A DNA stretch of 64,000 nt. It comes from Rhodanobacter sp. L36 (GTDB lineage Bacteria; Pseudomonadota; Gammaproteobacteria; Xanthomonadales; Rhodanobacteraceae). The notes beneath the pieces were generated by a model. That model was not told the origin of the DNA. It saw only the letters and a list, made by a program, of their open reading frames with translations, and did not search any database. The number at the start of each line of letters is the position of its first letter. Within the stretch, counting starts at the first letter, position 1. Of the stretch, positions 34,580 through 47,416 are shown piece by piece. A program made the position numbers and the translations under genes. The stretch is taken from NCBI RefSeq assembly GCF_009765755.1, contig NZ_LMUV01000003.1:162661-226660 (forward strand), written 5' to 3'.

Positions 34580-35731
34580 TCAGTCATGACCCTGGCCTTC
34601 GACGCCGAGGCTTGCGGGAAGCAGGCCATCGACGAATGCTTCAGCCTCGAACACGCGGAGATCGGTCGCCGTTTCGCCCAGCCCGACAAAACGGATCGGC
34701 AGGCCGAATTCCCGCGCGAGCGCGAACACCACGCCGCCCTTGGCCGTGCCATCGAGCTTGGTGACCACGAGTCCGGTGACGCCGACGATCTGCAGAAACT
34801 GGCGAACCTGGTTCACCGCGTTCTGTCCGGTGGTGCCGTCGATCACCATCAGCACTTCGTGCGGCGCGTCGACGTCGATCTTTTTCAATACGCGGGCGAT
34901 CTTGCCGAGTTCGTCCATCAAGCCGCCCTGCGTGTGCAGGCGGCCGGCGGTGTCGGCGATGAGCACGTCGATGTCGCGCGATCGTGCGGCCTGCAACGCA
35001 TCGAAGATTACGCTGGCGGCGTCGGCATCCTGGCCTTGCGAGATCACCGGCACGTCGTTGCGCGTGCCCCAGGTTTTCAGTTGTTCCACCGCAGCCGCAC
35101 GGAACGTGTCGCCGGCGGCGAGCATCACGGCGTGGCGCTCATCGCGCCAGCGGCGCGCTAGCTTGCCGATGGTGGTGGTCTTGCCGGCGCCATTGATGCC
35201 GACGACAAGCGTGACGAAAGGATGGCGGCCGCGGATGTCGAGCGGCTTCTCGACCGGCTTGAGCAGCGCGACAAGTTCGGCACGCAACGCTGCCAGCAAA
35301 GCCGGTGAATCGGCGAACTCGCGTTTGTGCATGCGCTTGCGCAGGTTTTCGACCAGTTCGCTGCTGGCTGCGACGCCGACGTCGGCAGTGATCAGCGTGG
35401 TTTCCAGTTCGTCGAGGAGATCGTCGTCGAGTTTCGGATGACGCACGAACAGCGAACTCAGGCCGCGCGCGAATGAGTTGCCGGAAAGCCGTTCGCGCCA
35501 GCTGCGCTTGGCGGGTGCGGCTTCGGCTTCGGTTTCGGAAGCGGGCGTCGGATCAATAATTGGTGCAACGAAACGTTCGTTGTCGGTGCGCCCTTCGGCA
35601 GGCGAGGGGACTTCGGCCAGCGTTTCCTGGATCACCGGTGCCGCGCCGTCCAATGTCGCTGGATCGGCGGGCGGAACGATCGGTATTTCCGCTTCCGTCT
35701 CGGCGGGTTTCTTCTTCCAGAACTTGAGCAT
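34580..35731 (-). CDS. ftsY: Signal recognition particle receptor FtsY
   Basis: SRP receptor GTPase for co-translational membrane targeting, 383 residues. The acidic, Glu/Pro-rich A domain (1-80, beginning LKFWKKKP) is followed by the N domain and the NG GTPase: G1 GINGAGKTTTIGKLA, G2/insertion box, G3 DTAGRLHTQGGLMDEL and G4 TKLDGTAKGG. Diverges from rsmD, the typical xanthomonad neighbourhood. Confidence 0.98.
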   Translation of the reverse strand: MLKFWKKKPAETEAEIPIVPPADPATLDGAAPVIQETLAEVPSPAEGRTDNERFVAPIIDPTPASETEAEAAPAKRSWRERLSGNSFARGLSSLFVRHPKLDDDLLDELETTLITADVGVAASSELVENLRKRMHKREFADSPALLAALRAELVALLKPVEKPLDIRGRHPFVTLVVGINGAGKTTTIGKLARRWRDERHAVMLAAGDTFRAAAVEQLKTWGTRNDVPVISQGQDADAASVIFDALQAARSRDIDVLIADTAGRLHTQGGLMDELGKIARVLKKIDVDAPHEVLMVIDGTTGQNAVNQVRQFLQIVGVTGLVVTKLDGTAKGGVVFALAREFGLPIRFVGLGETATDLRVFEAEAFVDGLLPASLGVEGQGHD

Positions 35732-35805
35732 TGCGGCAATGATTCAAAGACAATGGGCGGCATGCTAACACCCCGACCTGTACTGCCCGCTGAGGGCGCG
35801 ACGCC

Positions 35806-37469
<1,664 letters not shown>

Positions 37470-37472
37470 TAG

Positions 37473-39595
<2,123 letters not shown>

Positions 39596-39602
39596 CATAG
39601 CG

Positions 39603-40478
39603 ATGGAATTGTTCTCGATCCTGGGTAACTCACAGCAGCTCGATGGCGGAGCCATGTTTGGCAATGCTCCGAGAGCGTTGTGGTCCCGCTGGATCAAGCC
39701 TGATGACGAGAACCGCATTCCGCTCGCGTGCCGTTGCTTGCTGGTTAAGAATCTGGACGGCCGTAACGTGCTGTTCGAAACCGGCATCGGTGCTTTCTTC
39801 GAGCCGTCGATGCGCGAGCGCTATGGCGTGGTTGAACAGCGGCATGTACTGCTCGACTCGCTCGCCGAAGTCGGGCTTTCGCATGTGGACATCGATGTCG
39901 TGGTGTTATCGCATCTGCATTTCGATCATGCCGGTGGTTTGCTTGCTGCGTGGGAAGAAGGGCAGGTGCCGAAGCTGTTGTTTCCGAATGCGCGGTTCGT
40001 GGTCGGTGCAGATCACTGGCGTCGTGCGCTTGCGCCACATCCGCGTGATCGTGCCTCGTTCGTTCACGAATTGCAGTTGCTGCTCGAAGCATGCGGACGG
40101 CTGGAACTCGTCGAAGGCGAGTATTCGCAGGCATTGGGATCGTCGGTTCGTTTCAGTTTTTCGGACGGCCATACGCCGGGCCTCATGCTCGCCGAAGTCG
40201 GTGGCGTGGCGTTTTGCGCCGATCTGATTCCGGGGCGTTTCTGGGTGCATCTGCCGATCACGATGGGCTACGACCGTTCTCCGGAAATATTGATCGACGA
40301 GAAGCGCGCTTTCCTCCAAGACAAGTTATCGCGTGACGTGCGCCTGTTTTTCACGCATGACCACGACTGCGCACTCGCGCGGGTGACGCGCGATGAACAC
40401 GGCCGCTTCGGCACGGCCGACGAGCAACGCGAACTGCGCGGCGACATCGTTCCAGCGTCGGTCGGAGCAGCGGGATGA
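39603..40478 (+). CDS. Metallo-beta-lactamase-fold hydrolase
   Basis: 291 residues from ATG 39603. Metal ligands occur in [10 protein letters not shown] (HxHxDH), the His in SDGHTPG, Asp in FCADLIPG and the C-terminal His in [10 protein letters not shown]. The fold resembles quorum-quenching lactonase and other YtnP-like members; no signal peptide. Short gap after ggt and ATGA overlap with the next gene suggest a single transcript. Substrate unknown. Confidence 0.92.
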   Translation: MELFSILGNSQQLDGGAMFGNAPRALWSRWIKPDDENRIPLACRCLLVKNLDGRNVLFETGIGAFFEPSMRERYGVVEQRHVLLDSLAEVGLSHVDIDVVVLSHLHFDHAGGLLAAWEEGQVPKLLFPNARFVVGADHWRRALAPHPRDRASFVHELQLLLEACGRLELVEGEYSQALGSSVRFSFSDGHTPGLMLAEVGGVAFCADLIPGRFWVHLPITMGYDRSPEILIDEKRAFLQDKLSRDVRLFFTHDHDCALARVTRDEHGRFGTADEQRELRGDIVPASVGAAG

Positions 40479-41527
40479 TGACCGCGAAAGCGACATCGAT
40501 GCCGGGCGTGATCGGCCAGATCGCGGGCGCCTTGCTTGTGCTCGCTGGCGTCGGCCTCGCGGCCATGACGGCGCGCGGTCTGTCCAATTATCACGCAGCT
40601 GTTGGCCGGCATGGCGGCGACTTGATCGAGCTGGGTGCCGACGCGTCGCCGCAACCGGGCCAGCATGGTTACATGGCGCGAATCGTTGGCACGCCGTCGG
40701 TGGTAGAAACACCGCACGATCAGGAGTTCAGCCAGCACGCCGACACGCCGCTGCTCACCCGCCACGTCGAGATGTTCCAGTGGCGCGAGATTCGCATTGG
40801 CGACGACGTGCATTACGAACTGGACTGGGAAGATCATCCGATCGATACCAGTCGATTCAGGCAGCCGGGCGGCCACGCCAATCCCGGCAGTTTCCCGATC
40901 GCCGGCAAGCAGTTCGAAGCAGGTCTGGTGCAGATCGGCGGGTTCAAGTTATCCAGCAATCTGCTGCACGCGCTGCCCGGCTCGGAGCGCATCGCGCCGG
41001 ATCCCAAATCGCTGCCGGCGAATCTCGCCGCGAGTTTCAGCGAATACGACGGTTATCTGGTGACCAGCGCGCATCCGCAGGATCCGCGTCTGGGTGATTT
41101 GCGAGTGAGCTGGGACGGAGTGCCGCTGCAACCGGTCACTGTGGTGGCTCGCATCGACGGCGACCGGCTGGTGCCAGCGATCGACGCCGCCGATGGCAAA
41201 GGCTACGACGTCGAAGTCGGCGACGTATCGCTGCTCGATGAATTCCCCGATCTGCCGATACCGCCGGAATCGGTGCTGATTCGCGAAATTATTTCCGTGC
41301 TGCTCGCGGCGGCTGGCGCATTCCTGCTGATCAGGTTGAACAGTTCTCGACGGGATGCACTGCTCGCGCTCGCAATCGGTTCGATGGCCGTCGGTGCTGT
41401 CACCAGCGTGATGTATCTCGGCAGCGATGGCCACATGGCAGGCATCTGGTTGCTGATCGCGTTGCTCGGTATCGGTGTGGCGATCTGGCGGCTTCGGCGA
41501 CATCCGTCGACTCCGCACCCACTCTGA
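40475..41527 (+). CDS. TMEM43-family membrane protein
   Basis: 350 residues, one N-terminal helix (about 10-32) and three close C-terminal helices (about 270-345), with a large soluble loop between. The loop contains the TMEM43 (DUF1625) signatures [41 protein letters not shown] and SFSEYDGYL. Bacterial members are uncharacterised; their human relative is an inner nuclear membrane protein. Its ATG overlaps the upstream stop by ATGA. Confidence 0.9.
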   Translation: MMTAKATSMPGVIGQIAGALLVLAGVGLAAMTARGLSNYHAAVGRHGGDLIELGADASPQPGQHGYMARIVGTPSVVETPHDQEFSQHADTPLLTRHVEMFQWREIRIGDDVHYELDWEDHPIDTSRFRQPGGHANPGSFPIAGKQFEAGLVQIGGFKLSSNLLHALPGSERIAPDPKSLPANLAASFSEYDGYLVTSAHPQDPRLGDLRVSWDGVPLQPVTVVARIDGDRLVPAIDAADGKGYDVEVGDVSLLDEFPDLPIPPESVLIREIISVLLAAAGAFLLIRLNSSRRDALLALAIGSMAVGAVTSVMYLGSDGHMAGIWLLIALLGIGVAIWRLRRHPSTPHPL

Positions 41528-41530
41528 TTT

Positions 41531-42124
41531 TTATCTCGTCGCCGACGGCGGCGTGGCGATTCGCTCGTTGGTGTGTTCGATGAACCACAGGCCGGCAAAC
41601 AGTTTCGGGTCGATCGAATAACCTTCGGCTGCGCGTGCGAACAGCCAGCCACCGGCTTCACTGCGTGGCACTTCATGCACGACGATGTTCTCGGTTTCGT
41701 CGCCGCCGCCTGGGCCGACTTTTTCCAGATCCCACGCGCGCACGAAAGTGATCATCTCGGTACTCATGCCCGAGGAAGACGGGCCGCAATGCACGAATTC
41801 CACGTGCTGGCAGCGGTAGCCGGTTTCCTCTTCGAGCTCGCGCTGTGCCGCAAGCAACGCGCCTTCGTCGGCCTGTTCAAGCACATCGCCGACGAGTCCG
41901 GCAGGCATCTCGATGGTGTTCTGCAGGATCGAAACGCGGTATTGCTCGACGAACAACACCGTGTCCTGCGGCGTCACCGCCAGGATGATCACCGCGCCAC
42001 CGGGATTGTTGCGCTCTGCATATTCCCAGCGTCCACGCTTGCGCAGGCTCAACCATTTGCCTTCGTGGAGAGTTTCGACCGGTGCGTTGGCGTCGGCGGG
42101 AATGCGCGGGTTGGAATCGTTCAT
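41531..42124 (-). CDS. NUDIX hydrolase (ADP-ribose pyrophosphatase-like)
   Basis: 197 residues. The Nudix box is present as AGLVGDVLEQADEGALLAAQ then RELEEETGY, with a two-residue insertion between the usual Gly and Glu. Preceding strands (GAVIILAVTPQDTVLFVEQYR) and IEMPAG are typical of the ADP-ribose/GDP-mannose group. Hydrolyses a nucleoside diphosphate derivative; which one is not resolved. Lies downstream of the exonuclease gene, 89 bp away. Confidence 0.92.
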   Translation of the reverse strand: MNDSNPRIPADANAPVETLHEGKWLSLRKRGRWEYAERNNPGGAVIILAVTPQDTVLFVEQYRVSILQNTIEMPAGLVGDVLEQADEGALLAAQRELEEETGYRCQHVEFVHCGPSSSGMSTEMITFVRAWDLEKVGPGGGDETENIVVHEVPRSEAGGWLFARAAEGYSIDPKLFAGLWFIEHTNERIATPPSATR

Positions 42125-42213
42125 CGGCGATCACGGTTGGAAAGTTCAGCGGACATGGTGAACTGTCCCGACGGCAGCGACAACCGGCCGGCGAGATTTC
42201 TTCGACGATGTCG

Positions 42214-43119
42214 TCAGCGCAACTGCGCGCGCAGGCGGCTGCGTGTGAAGGCGCCGAAGCGCAGCTGCTCGCAAATGGCATCGAGCTGCGCAGAGTCGCG
42301 AGATTGGCGCACCAACAGATCGGGTGTGATGGCGGATGGCGCGTCCAGCGCGATACGCGTGAGGCGGCGATACATGCGCGCCATCTCGCCGTGCTCGCGC
42401 AATTTGACGGCGCAGGCCGCGGCACCGCGCAGACGCAGGAATGTCACTTCGTCGACGCGTTCGAGCAGCGCATCAAGGCTCCCGAAATGAGTAAGCAGTG
42501 CGGCGGCGGTCTTGGCGCCGATGCCGGGCACGCCGGGAATGTTGTCCACCGCATCGCCGCAGAGTGCGAGGTAGTCGGCCACCTGATGCGGATGCACGCC
42601 AAGCCGTTCGTGCACGCCGAGCGGGCCCCAACGCGTGTTGCGCGCGTAATCCCACTGCTCGTCGTGCTCGCCCAGCAACTGACCGAAATCCTTGTCCGCC
42701 GACACGATTACGCTACGCCAACCCATCGCACGCAGGCCCCACACCGTAGTGCCGATCAGGTCATCGGCCTCGAACGCGTGGTCGATCATCACGTGGATGC
42801 CGAGCGCTTCGGTGATGGCACGACACATCACGAATTGCCGCTCGAGCGCCGGCGGCGGCAACTCGCGATTGGCTTTATACGCGGGATAAATCGCATTGCG
42901 GAACGAGCTGGTCAGCGAGGCGTCGAAAGCCACCGCCACATGTTCGGGTTGCACGCGTTCGAGCAATTCGCACAAAAATCGCGTGAAGCCGTGAACGGCG
43001 TTGATCGGGTGATCGTCCGCATCGAAGAACTCGTCCGGCATCGAATGCCAGGCGCGAAAGACGTACAGGCTTCCGTCGATCAGATGGACGGCTGGACGTC
43101 CATCTGAAGATGCCGTCAT
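42214..43119 (-). CDS. 5'-3' exonuclease (PolI N-terminal / ExoIX-like)
   Basis: Stand-alone FEN-type nuclease, 301 residues from ATG 43119, which overlaps the nitroreductase stop as ATGA; a start nine bases upstream is possible. The acidic metal-binding motifs appear in order: LIDGSLYVFRA, VAFDASLTSSFRNAIYPAYKANR, EADDLIGT, VSADKDF and GDAVDNIPGVPGIGAKTAA (helix-hairpin-helix). Equivalent to the 5'-nuclease domain of DNA polymerase I; probable role in flap or primer removal. Confidence 0.93.
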   Translation of the reverse strand: MTASSDGRPAVHLIDGSLYVFRAWHSMPDEFFDADDHPINAVHGFTRFLCELLERVQPEHVAVAFDASLTSSFRNAIYPAYKANRELPPPALERQFVMCRAITEALGIHVMIDHAFEADDLIGTTVWGLRAMGWRSVIVSADKDFGQLLGEHDEQWDYARNTRWGPLGVHERLGVHPHQVADYLALCGDAVDNIPGVPGIGAKTAAALLTHFGSLDALLERVDEVTFLRLRGAAACAVKLREHGEMARMYRRLTRIALDAPSAITPDLLVRQSRDSAQLDAICEQLRFGAFTRSRLRAQLR

Positions 43120-43685
43120 GGCGTCCATGTGCTGAGAAGGTCATCAAGCGCCGGGCGATCACGATCGGGCACATCGATCTGCGGTGTGCCCAGATGCATG
43201 AAGCCGACCACGTGTTCATTGCTGGCGAGCCCAAGCACGGCCGCTGCCTCGCGATCGTAGGCTGCCCAGCCGGTAAGCCATTGCGCGCCGAAGCCCAAGG
43301 CGTATGCGCCAATCAAAAGATTCTGCGCGACGCAGCCGGCAGTCAGCGTTTGCTCGATCGGTGGCACGCTGCTTTCTTCGTCGATGCAGGCCACGATGAC
43401 CAGCACCAGTGGCGCGAAGGTGTAGCGCAGGCGTTCCTTCTCGCGCTTGGAGTCAGACAGCTCCGGCTTGTTGCGAATCACCAGCGCGGTCATGCGCTCG
43501 CCGAAGCGCAACTTTGCCTCGCCTTGCATTTGAATCAGTCGGAACGGCACCAGCTTGCCGTGGTCGGGCACACGGATCGCCGCTTCAAGCAGGGCGCGCA
43601 AAGTGGATTCGTCCGGCACCGGTTCGCCGAGTTGCCGCGATGGTACGGAATGGCGTTGCTGCAACAAGGACAAGGCGTCAGACAT
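43116..43685 (-). CDS. Nitroreductase-family protein, YdjA-like
   Basis: 189 residues, a minimal FMN-dependent nitroreductase. It begins LSLLQQRHSVPSRQL, the FMN phosphate-contact segment, with AAIRVPDHGKLVPFRLIQM and LTAGCVAQNLLIGAYALGFGAQWLTG in the usual places, and ends in the strand HVVGFMHLGTP. The compact length matches YdjA/TM1586 types. Physiological substrate unknown. Confidence 0.92.
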   Translation of the reverse strand: MSDALSLLQQRHSVPSRQLGEPVPDESTLRALLEAAIRVPDHGKLVPFRLIQMQGEAKLRFGERMTALVIRNKPELSDSKREKERLRYTFAPLVLVIVACIDEESSVPPIEQTLTAGCVAQNLLIGAYALGFGAQWLTGWAAYDREAAAVLGLASNEHVVGFMHLGTPQIDVPDRDRPALDDLLSTWTP

Positions 43686-43745
43686 GGACAGACTCGGTAG
43701 ATCGGACTTTCCATGCTAGCCCGCGAATCGACATTGCGCGAATCG

Positions 43746-44162
43746 TCATGCGCGCGCCGGCAAACGGAACGAACCGGGCAGTAATTCCGACACGCTGGTC
43801 CGTTGCATTTCTCCGCGCAGGTTGGCGAGCAATACCGGCATGTCCGCATCACAAAGTTCGGCCATCACCTGGCGACATGCGCCGCACGGCGTGATCGGTG
43901 CGGGGCAATCGCCGATAACCGCCATGGCCGCGAAATCACCGGGCTGGCAACCGGCGGCGATCGCACTGAACAACGTGGTGCGCTCGGCGCAATTGCACAG
44001 GCCGTACGAGGCGTTTTCCACGTTGCAGCCGGTGAACCGGCGACCGTCATGCGTCAGCAATGCGGCGCCGACGAAGAAGTGAGAATAGGGTGCGTAAGCG
44101 CGGTTGCGCGCTTCATGTGCGAGCTGGATCATTTCGTCGAACGCGGTGGCAGATACAGGCAT
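43746..44162 (-). CDS. cdd: Cytidine deaminase
   Basis: 138 residues, the length of homotetrameric cytidine deaminases. GRRFTGCNVENASYGLCNCAERTTLF supplies the first zinc Cys and catalytic Glu (C-A-E); TPCGACRQVM supplies the other two Cys. ATG 44162 has GGAG at good spacing. Salvages cytidine and deoxycytidine to uridine forms. Diverges from pntAA. Confidence 0.96.
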   Translation of the reverse strand: MPVSATAFDEMIQLAHEARNRAYAPYSHFFVGAALLTHDGRRFTGCNVENASYGLCNCAERTTLFSAIAAGCQPGDFAAMAVIGDCPAPITPCGACRQVMAELCDADMPVLLANLRGEMQRTSVSELLPGSFRLPARA

Positions 44163-44300
44163 CGGGATCTCCGGCGAGAGCCCCATTCGACGCGAGCCGC
44201 GTCTGGCGGCGGGCCAGCTTACTCTTCCGTCGTCGCCGGGATCAAAGCCCGGGGGCGCGACTCCCGCTAAGATGTCCGGACCATTCGAGGGGGTTGCAGC

Positions 44301-45401
44301 ATGCCGATCACCATAGCCGCCTTGCGCGAAACCGCCGCCGGTGAACGCCGCGTAGCGATCACGCCGGAAATGGCGAAAAAATTCCGTGGCAAGGGACTGC
44401 GCGTGCTGATCGAACACGATGCGGGACGCGCCGCAGGTTTTCCGGACGCGGCCTATGCCGATGTCGAATTTGTCGATCTCGCTGGCGTGCTGGCACAGGC
44501 GGATGTGCTGGCCTGCGTGCTTCCGCCGGATGACGCGGTGTTCGCGGGTTTGCGCGAAGGCAGCATCGTGGTCGGGCAGTTGCGTCCCTATGGCGCGCCG
44601 GCTCGCGTCGCTGCGCTGGCATTACGAAAGCTCACTGCGTTCTCGCTGGAATTGCTGCCGCGAACCACGCGCGCGCAGGCGATGGACGTGCTGAGTTCGC
44701 AGGCTGCGGTGGCGGGTTATCGCGCCATGCTGATTGCGGCGGAAGCATCGCCGAAATTCTTTCCGATGCTGACGACGGCTGCCGGCACGATTCGTCCGTC
44801 CAGGGTGCTGGTGATCGGCGCAGGTGTTGCAGGCTTGCAGGCGATCGCCACCGCGCGACGCCTCGGCGCGCAGACCGAGGGCTACGACGTGCGGCCGGAA
44901 ACACGCGAGCAGGTCGAATCGCTGGGCGCGAAATTCCTCGAGCTTGGCGTGTCAGCGGCAGGCAGCGGCGGCTACGCGCGCGAGCTTTCCGCAGAAGAGC
45001 GCGCGTCGCAGCAGCAGGCGCTGGCCGAACATCTGAAATCAGTTGATGTGATCGTCACCACGGCAGCTGTTCCGGGCAGGCCGGCTCCGAAGATTCTCAC
45101 CCGCGCCATGGTCGAGGGGATGAAGCCCGGTGCGTTGATCGTGGATCTCGCAGCCGAAGGCGGCGGCAACTGCGAACTGACCCGGCCCGGCGAGCGCGTG
45201 GAGCATGCAGGTGTGGTGATCCTCGGTCCGCTCAACCTGCCGGCTGGTGCGCCACTACATGCATCGGAAATGTACGCACGCAACGTGTACAACTTCTGCG
45301 AGCTTCTGGTCCATGACGCGGCGTTGCAGCCGGATTTCAATGACGAACTGATCGCGAAAAGCTGCGTGAGCCACGCAGGCGAGGTTCATTTCAAAGGTTG
45401 A
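44301..45401 (+). CDS. pntAA: NAD(P) transhydrogenase subunit alpha part 1 (PntAA)
   Basis: Soluble NAD(H)-binding subunit of the proton-translocating transhydrogenase, 366 residues. ETAAGERRVAITPEMAKKF is the family N-terminus, RTTRAQAMDVLSSQAAVAGYRA is conserved, and the Rossmann motif VLVIGAGVAGLQAIATA binds NAD. As in split PntA systems, the membrane part is a separate gene. Here that gene and pntB lie 1.7 kb downstream, after an antisense three-gene module. Confidence 0.96.
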   Translation: MPITIAALRETAAGERRVAITPEMAKKFRGKGLRVLIEHDAGRAAGFPDAAYADVEFVDLAGVLAQADVLACVLPPDDAVFAGLREGSIVVGQLRPYGAPARVAALALRKLTAFSLELLPRTTRAQAMDVLSSQAAVAGYRAMLIAAEASPKFFPMLTTAAGTIRPSRVLVIGAGVAGLQAIATARRLGAQTEGYDVRPETREQVESLGAKFLELGVSAAGSGGYARELSAEERASQQQALAEHLKSVDVIVTTAAVPGRPAPKILTRAMVEGMKPGALIVDLAAEGGGNCELTRPGERVEHAGVVILGPLNLPAGAPLHASEMYARNVYNFCELLVHDAALQPDFNDELIAKSCVSHAGEVHFKG

Positions 45402-45427
45402 TGCCGTCGGGTTTAAACCGGGTGCGG

Positions 45428-45952
45428 TCAGGGTTTGAGGGGCGGCGTCGCGCGACCGGACTGCCTGAGCCAGCGCATGCGTTGTCCCGGTGGTATGGCG
45501 CGCCATTGACGCATCAGTTCATCACGCTGTCCCGGCGGCATCTGCCGGAAACGCTCGAACGCGGCGTGCAGGCGCTGGCGCTCGCCGGGCGGCAGCCGCT
45601 GGAATTCGGCCTGGTTCGCGCGTGTCTGCTGGCGTTCGGCCGGCGTCATGGTTTGCCAGCGCGCGATGCGCTCGCGAATTTCGTCGCGTTCCGGCGGCGG
45701 CAGGCCCACCCAGCCTTCGGCGCGCTTCATCATGCGTGCCTGCCTGCGCGGCGGCAGGCTGTCCCATTTTCCGCGTAGCGGCATCAACACTTCACGCTGT
45801 TGCGGCGTGAGTTGGCGCCAAGAGTGCGGTTGCGGCAGCGGACCGAGATCGACCGGATCACCGGAAACATCCTGGGCATGCAGCGGCACGGCAATGACGC
45901 CGCCGAGCAGGGTGGCGCAAATCAGTGACAGGACAAGGCGATGGAAGGTCAT
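45428..45952 (-). CDS. DUF3106-type exported protein
   Basis: 174 residues with a signal peptide (LVLSLICATLLGGVIAVPLHA). The mature part is Arg/Gln/Pro-rich and helical, built from about seven short repeats with a hydrophobic-Pro-Pro...Arg core: LTPQQRE, LPPRRQAR, LPPPERDE, MTPAERQQ, LPPGERQR, MPPGQRDE, IPPGQRMR. This is the DUF3106 pattern. It follows a sigma factor and a membrane protein by 4 bp, so it may belong to an envelope-stress system; function unknown. Confidence 0.85.
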   Translation of the reverse strand: MTFHRLVLSLICATLLGGVIAVPLHAQDVSGDPVDLGPLPQPHSWRQLTPQQREVLMPLRGKWDSLPPRRQARMMKRAEGWVGLPPPERDEIRERIARWQTMTPAERQQTRANQAEFQRLPPGERQRLHAAFERFRQMPPGQRDELMRQWRAIPPGQRMRWLRQSGRATPPLKP

Positions 45953-45956
45953 GGAC

Positions 45957-46349
45957 TCAACGATGGGTGGGCTGGCTGTCGTTGGCTGCGAGCCAGCCGT
46001 AGAAATCGAGATCCTGATAAAGATTCGGATCGGTCTTGTCGGCGTCCGGCGGCAGGTCGTTGTCGGTGTCCGCGCTGGCCTGGATGGCGATGGCCGTCTG
46101 CGCCGACGGTGCGGCAGGGTGATGTTGATGCGGCATCGGCTGCCACACCATCAGCGCGGCAAACGCAAGCATCGCGAACGCGCCGGTGGGGATCAGCCAG
46201 CGTCGTGCGCTGTGCTTCGGTGCCGCAGAGGCAAGTGCTTCGCGGCGTGCTGTGCGCAGCCGTCCGGCGGTCACCGGATCGACGTGCTGGCTCGCCTCGC
46301 GATAGAGCTTGCGGGCGCGCCTTGCGATGTTTGTTTCAGGCGACGTCAT
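45957..46349 (-). CDS. Single-pass membrane protein, putative anti-sigma (DUF3619-like)
   Basis: 130 residues from ATG 46349, overlapping the sigma-factor stop by ATGA. A basic cytosolic N-terminus (about 1-48: IARRARKLYREASQHVDPVTAGRLRTARREAL) precedes one membrane helix (LIPTGAFAMLAFAALMVW) and a periplasmic acidic tail ending YQDLDFYGWLAAND. Size, topology and position match the DUF3619 proteins that accompany sigma factors and DUF3106 in betaproteobacteria. Anti-sigma function is inference from context. Confidence 0.75.
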   Translation of the reverse strand: MTSPETNIARRARKLYREASQHVDPVTAGRLRTARREALASAAPKHSARRWLIPTGAFAMLAFAALMVWQPMPHQHHPAAPSAQTAIAIQASADTDNDLPPDADKTDPNLYQDLDFYGWLAANDSQPTHR

Positions 46350-46927
46350 CGCCAGTCCTCCAGTAGATCGCGCAGGTGATGCATCGCGCGCGACAGGTGT
46401 GTTTTCACGCTGCCTTCGGAGCAGCCCATGGCTTGCGCGGTTTCCGCCACGTCGAGCCCTTCCAGCATGCGCAACATGAAAGCTTCGCGCTGGCGCTGCG
46501 GTAACTGACGGACCGCTGCGGCCATATCCGCATACGATTGCACGTCGTGCAGCCGATCGAGCGGACCGGGGCCGTGATCGGGCGGCTCCCACGCCGGCAT
46601 TTCGTCGCCGTCGTCGTCGCGCCCGCCGCCAAGCCAGCCCACTACGATCGAACGCACCTTGCGACGGCGCTGAAGGTCCACGATGCGCCGACGCAGGATT
46701 CCCCAGAACAAAGGCGGCCACTCGGCCGCGGGTTTGTCGCGATAGTGCTTTACCAATCGCAGCATCGCGTCCTGCACGGCGTCCATTGCATCTTCTCGCT
46801 GGCGCAATTGCATCTCGGCCATGCGGAATGCGCGACGCTCCACCTGCGCCAGAAACGCATCGAGCGTGGCGGGCGTTTCGCGTACGTCCAGCAATTCCGC
46901 GTCGAGCGCGCCGGCCACGCTGCTCAT
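46346..46927 (-). CDS. RNA polymerase sigma factor (ECF-like)
   Basis: 193 residues. Region 2 (about 30-95) shows RREDAMDAVQDAMLRLVKHY and the -10-binding WGILRRRIVDLQRRRKV; an acidic Gly/Asp linker follows; region 4 (about 130-190) shows LPQRQREAFMLRMLEGLDVAETAQAMGCSEGSVKTHLSRAM. No region 1 or 3, so ECF type. The start is taken at ATG 46927; a longer frame overlaps the divergent pntAB gene. First gene of a three-gene operon with the membrane protein and DUF3106. Confidence 0.93.
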   Translation of the reverse strand: MSSVAGALDAELLDVRETPATLDAFLAQVERRAFRMAEMQLRQREDAMDAVQDAMLRLVKHYRDKPAAEWPPLFWGILRRRIVDLQRRRKVRSIVVGWLGGGRDDDGDEMPAWEPPDHGPGPLDRLHDVQSYADMAAAVRQLPQRQREAFMLRMLEGLDVAETAQAMGCSEGSVKTHLSRAMHHLRDLLEDWR

Positions 46928-47095
46928 GTCGGCAGCCTCCGCATCCTCGGAGTGTGCATGCTCGTGCTGTGGCGCATCCTCGGGCTCCAGCGGTTCGACT
47001 CCGTTGATCAACGCAGCAGGCTCGCGCGGGTTGACTGTCGCCCGTATGATGGCAAGACAACGTCCTGGCGGGCGGTTCTCATAGGGTGTGGGCTC

Positions 47096-47416
47096 ATGAT
47101 CGACGGTTTCCTGGCGCTGTATATCTTCATGCTGGCGGCGTTTACCGGATATGAAATCATCGCGCGGGTACCGGTGATCCTGCATACGCCGCTGATGTCG
47201 GGATCCAACTTCGTGCATGGCATTGTGCTGGTTGGGGCGATGATCGCGCTAGGTCACGCACAGACGCCGTTCGAGATCAGCGTGGGCTTCATCGGCGTGC
47301 TGCTCGGCGCGGGCAACGCGGCCGGCGGCTATGTGGTGACCGAGCGGATGCTGGAGATGTTCAAGTCCAGCAAGCCCGATGCCCGCAAGGCCGGCGCCAG
47401 CGCGGAGAGCAAGTGA
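47096..47416 (+). CDS. pntAB: NAD(P) transhydrogenase subunit alpha part 2 (PntAB)
   Basis: 106 residues forming the membrane segment of PntA. It begins MIDGFLALYIFMLAAFTGYEIIARVP, with VILHTPLMSGSNFVHGIVLVGAM (the conserved TPLMSG/HG segment) and IGVLLGAGNAAGGYVVTERML. Three to four helices. TGATG overlap with pntB shows coupling. Separated from pntAA by the antisense sigma module. Confidence 0.95.
   Translation: MIDGFLALYIFMLAAFTGYEIIARVPVILHTPLMSGSNFVHGIVLVGAMIALGHAQTPFEISVGFIGVLLGAGNAAGGYVVTERMLEMFKSSKPDARKAGASAESK

Noticed and set aside
45957-47060. A 367-codon minus-strand frame spanning sigma factor and beyond
   Set aside because: Only its last 130 codons read as a real protein; the upstream portion overlaps the sigma-factor gene in another frame.
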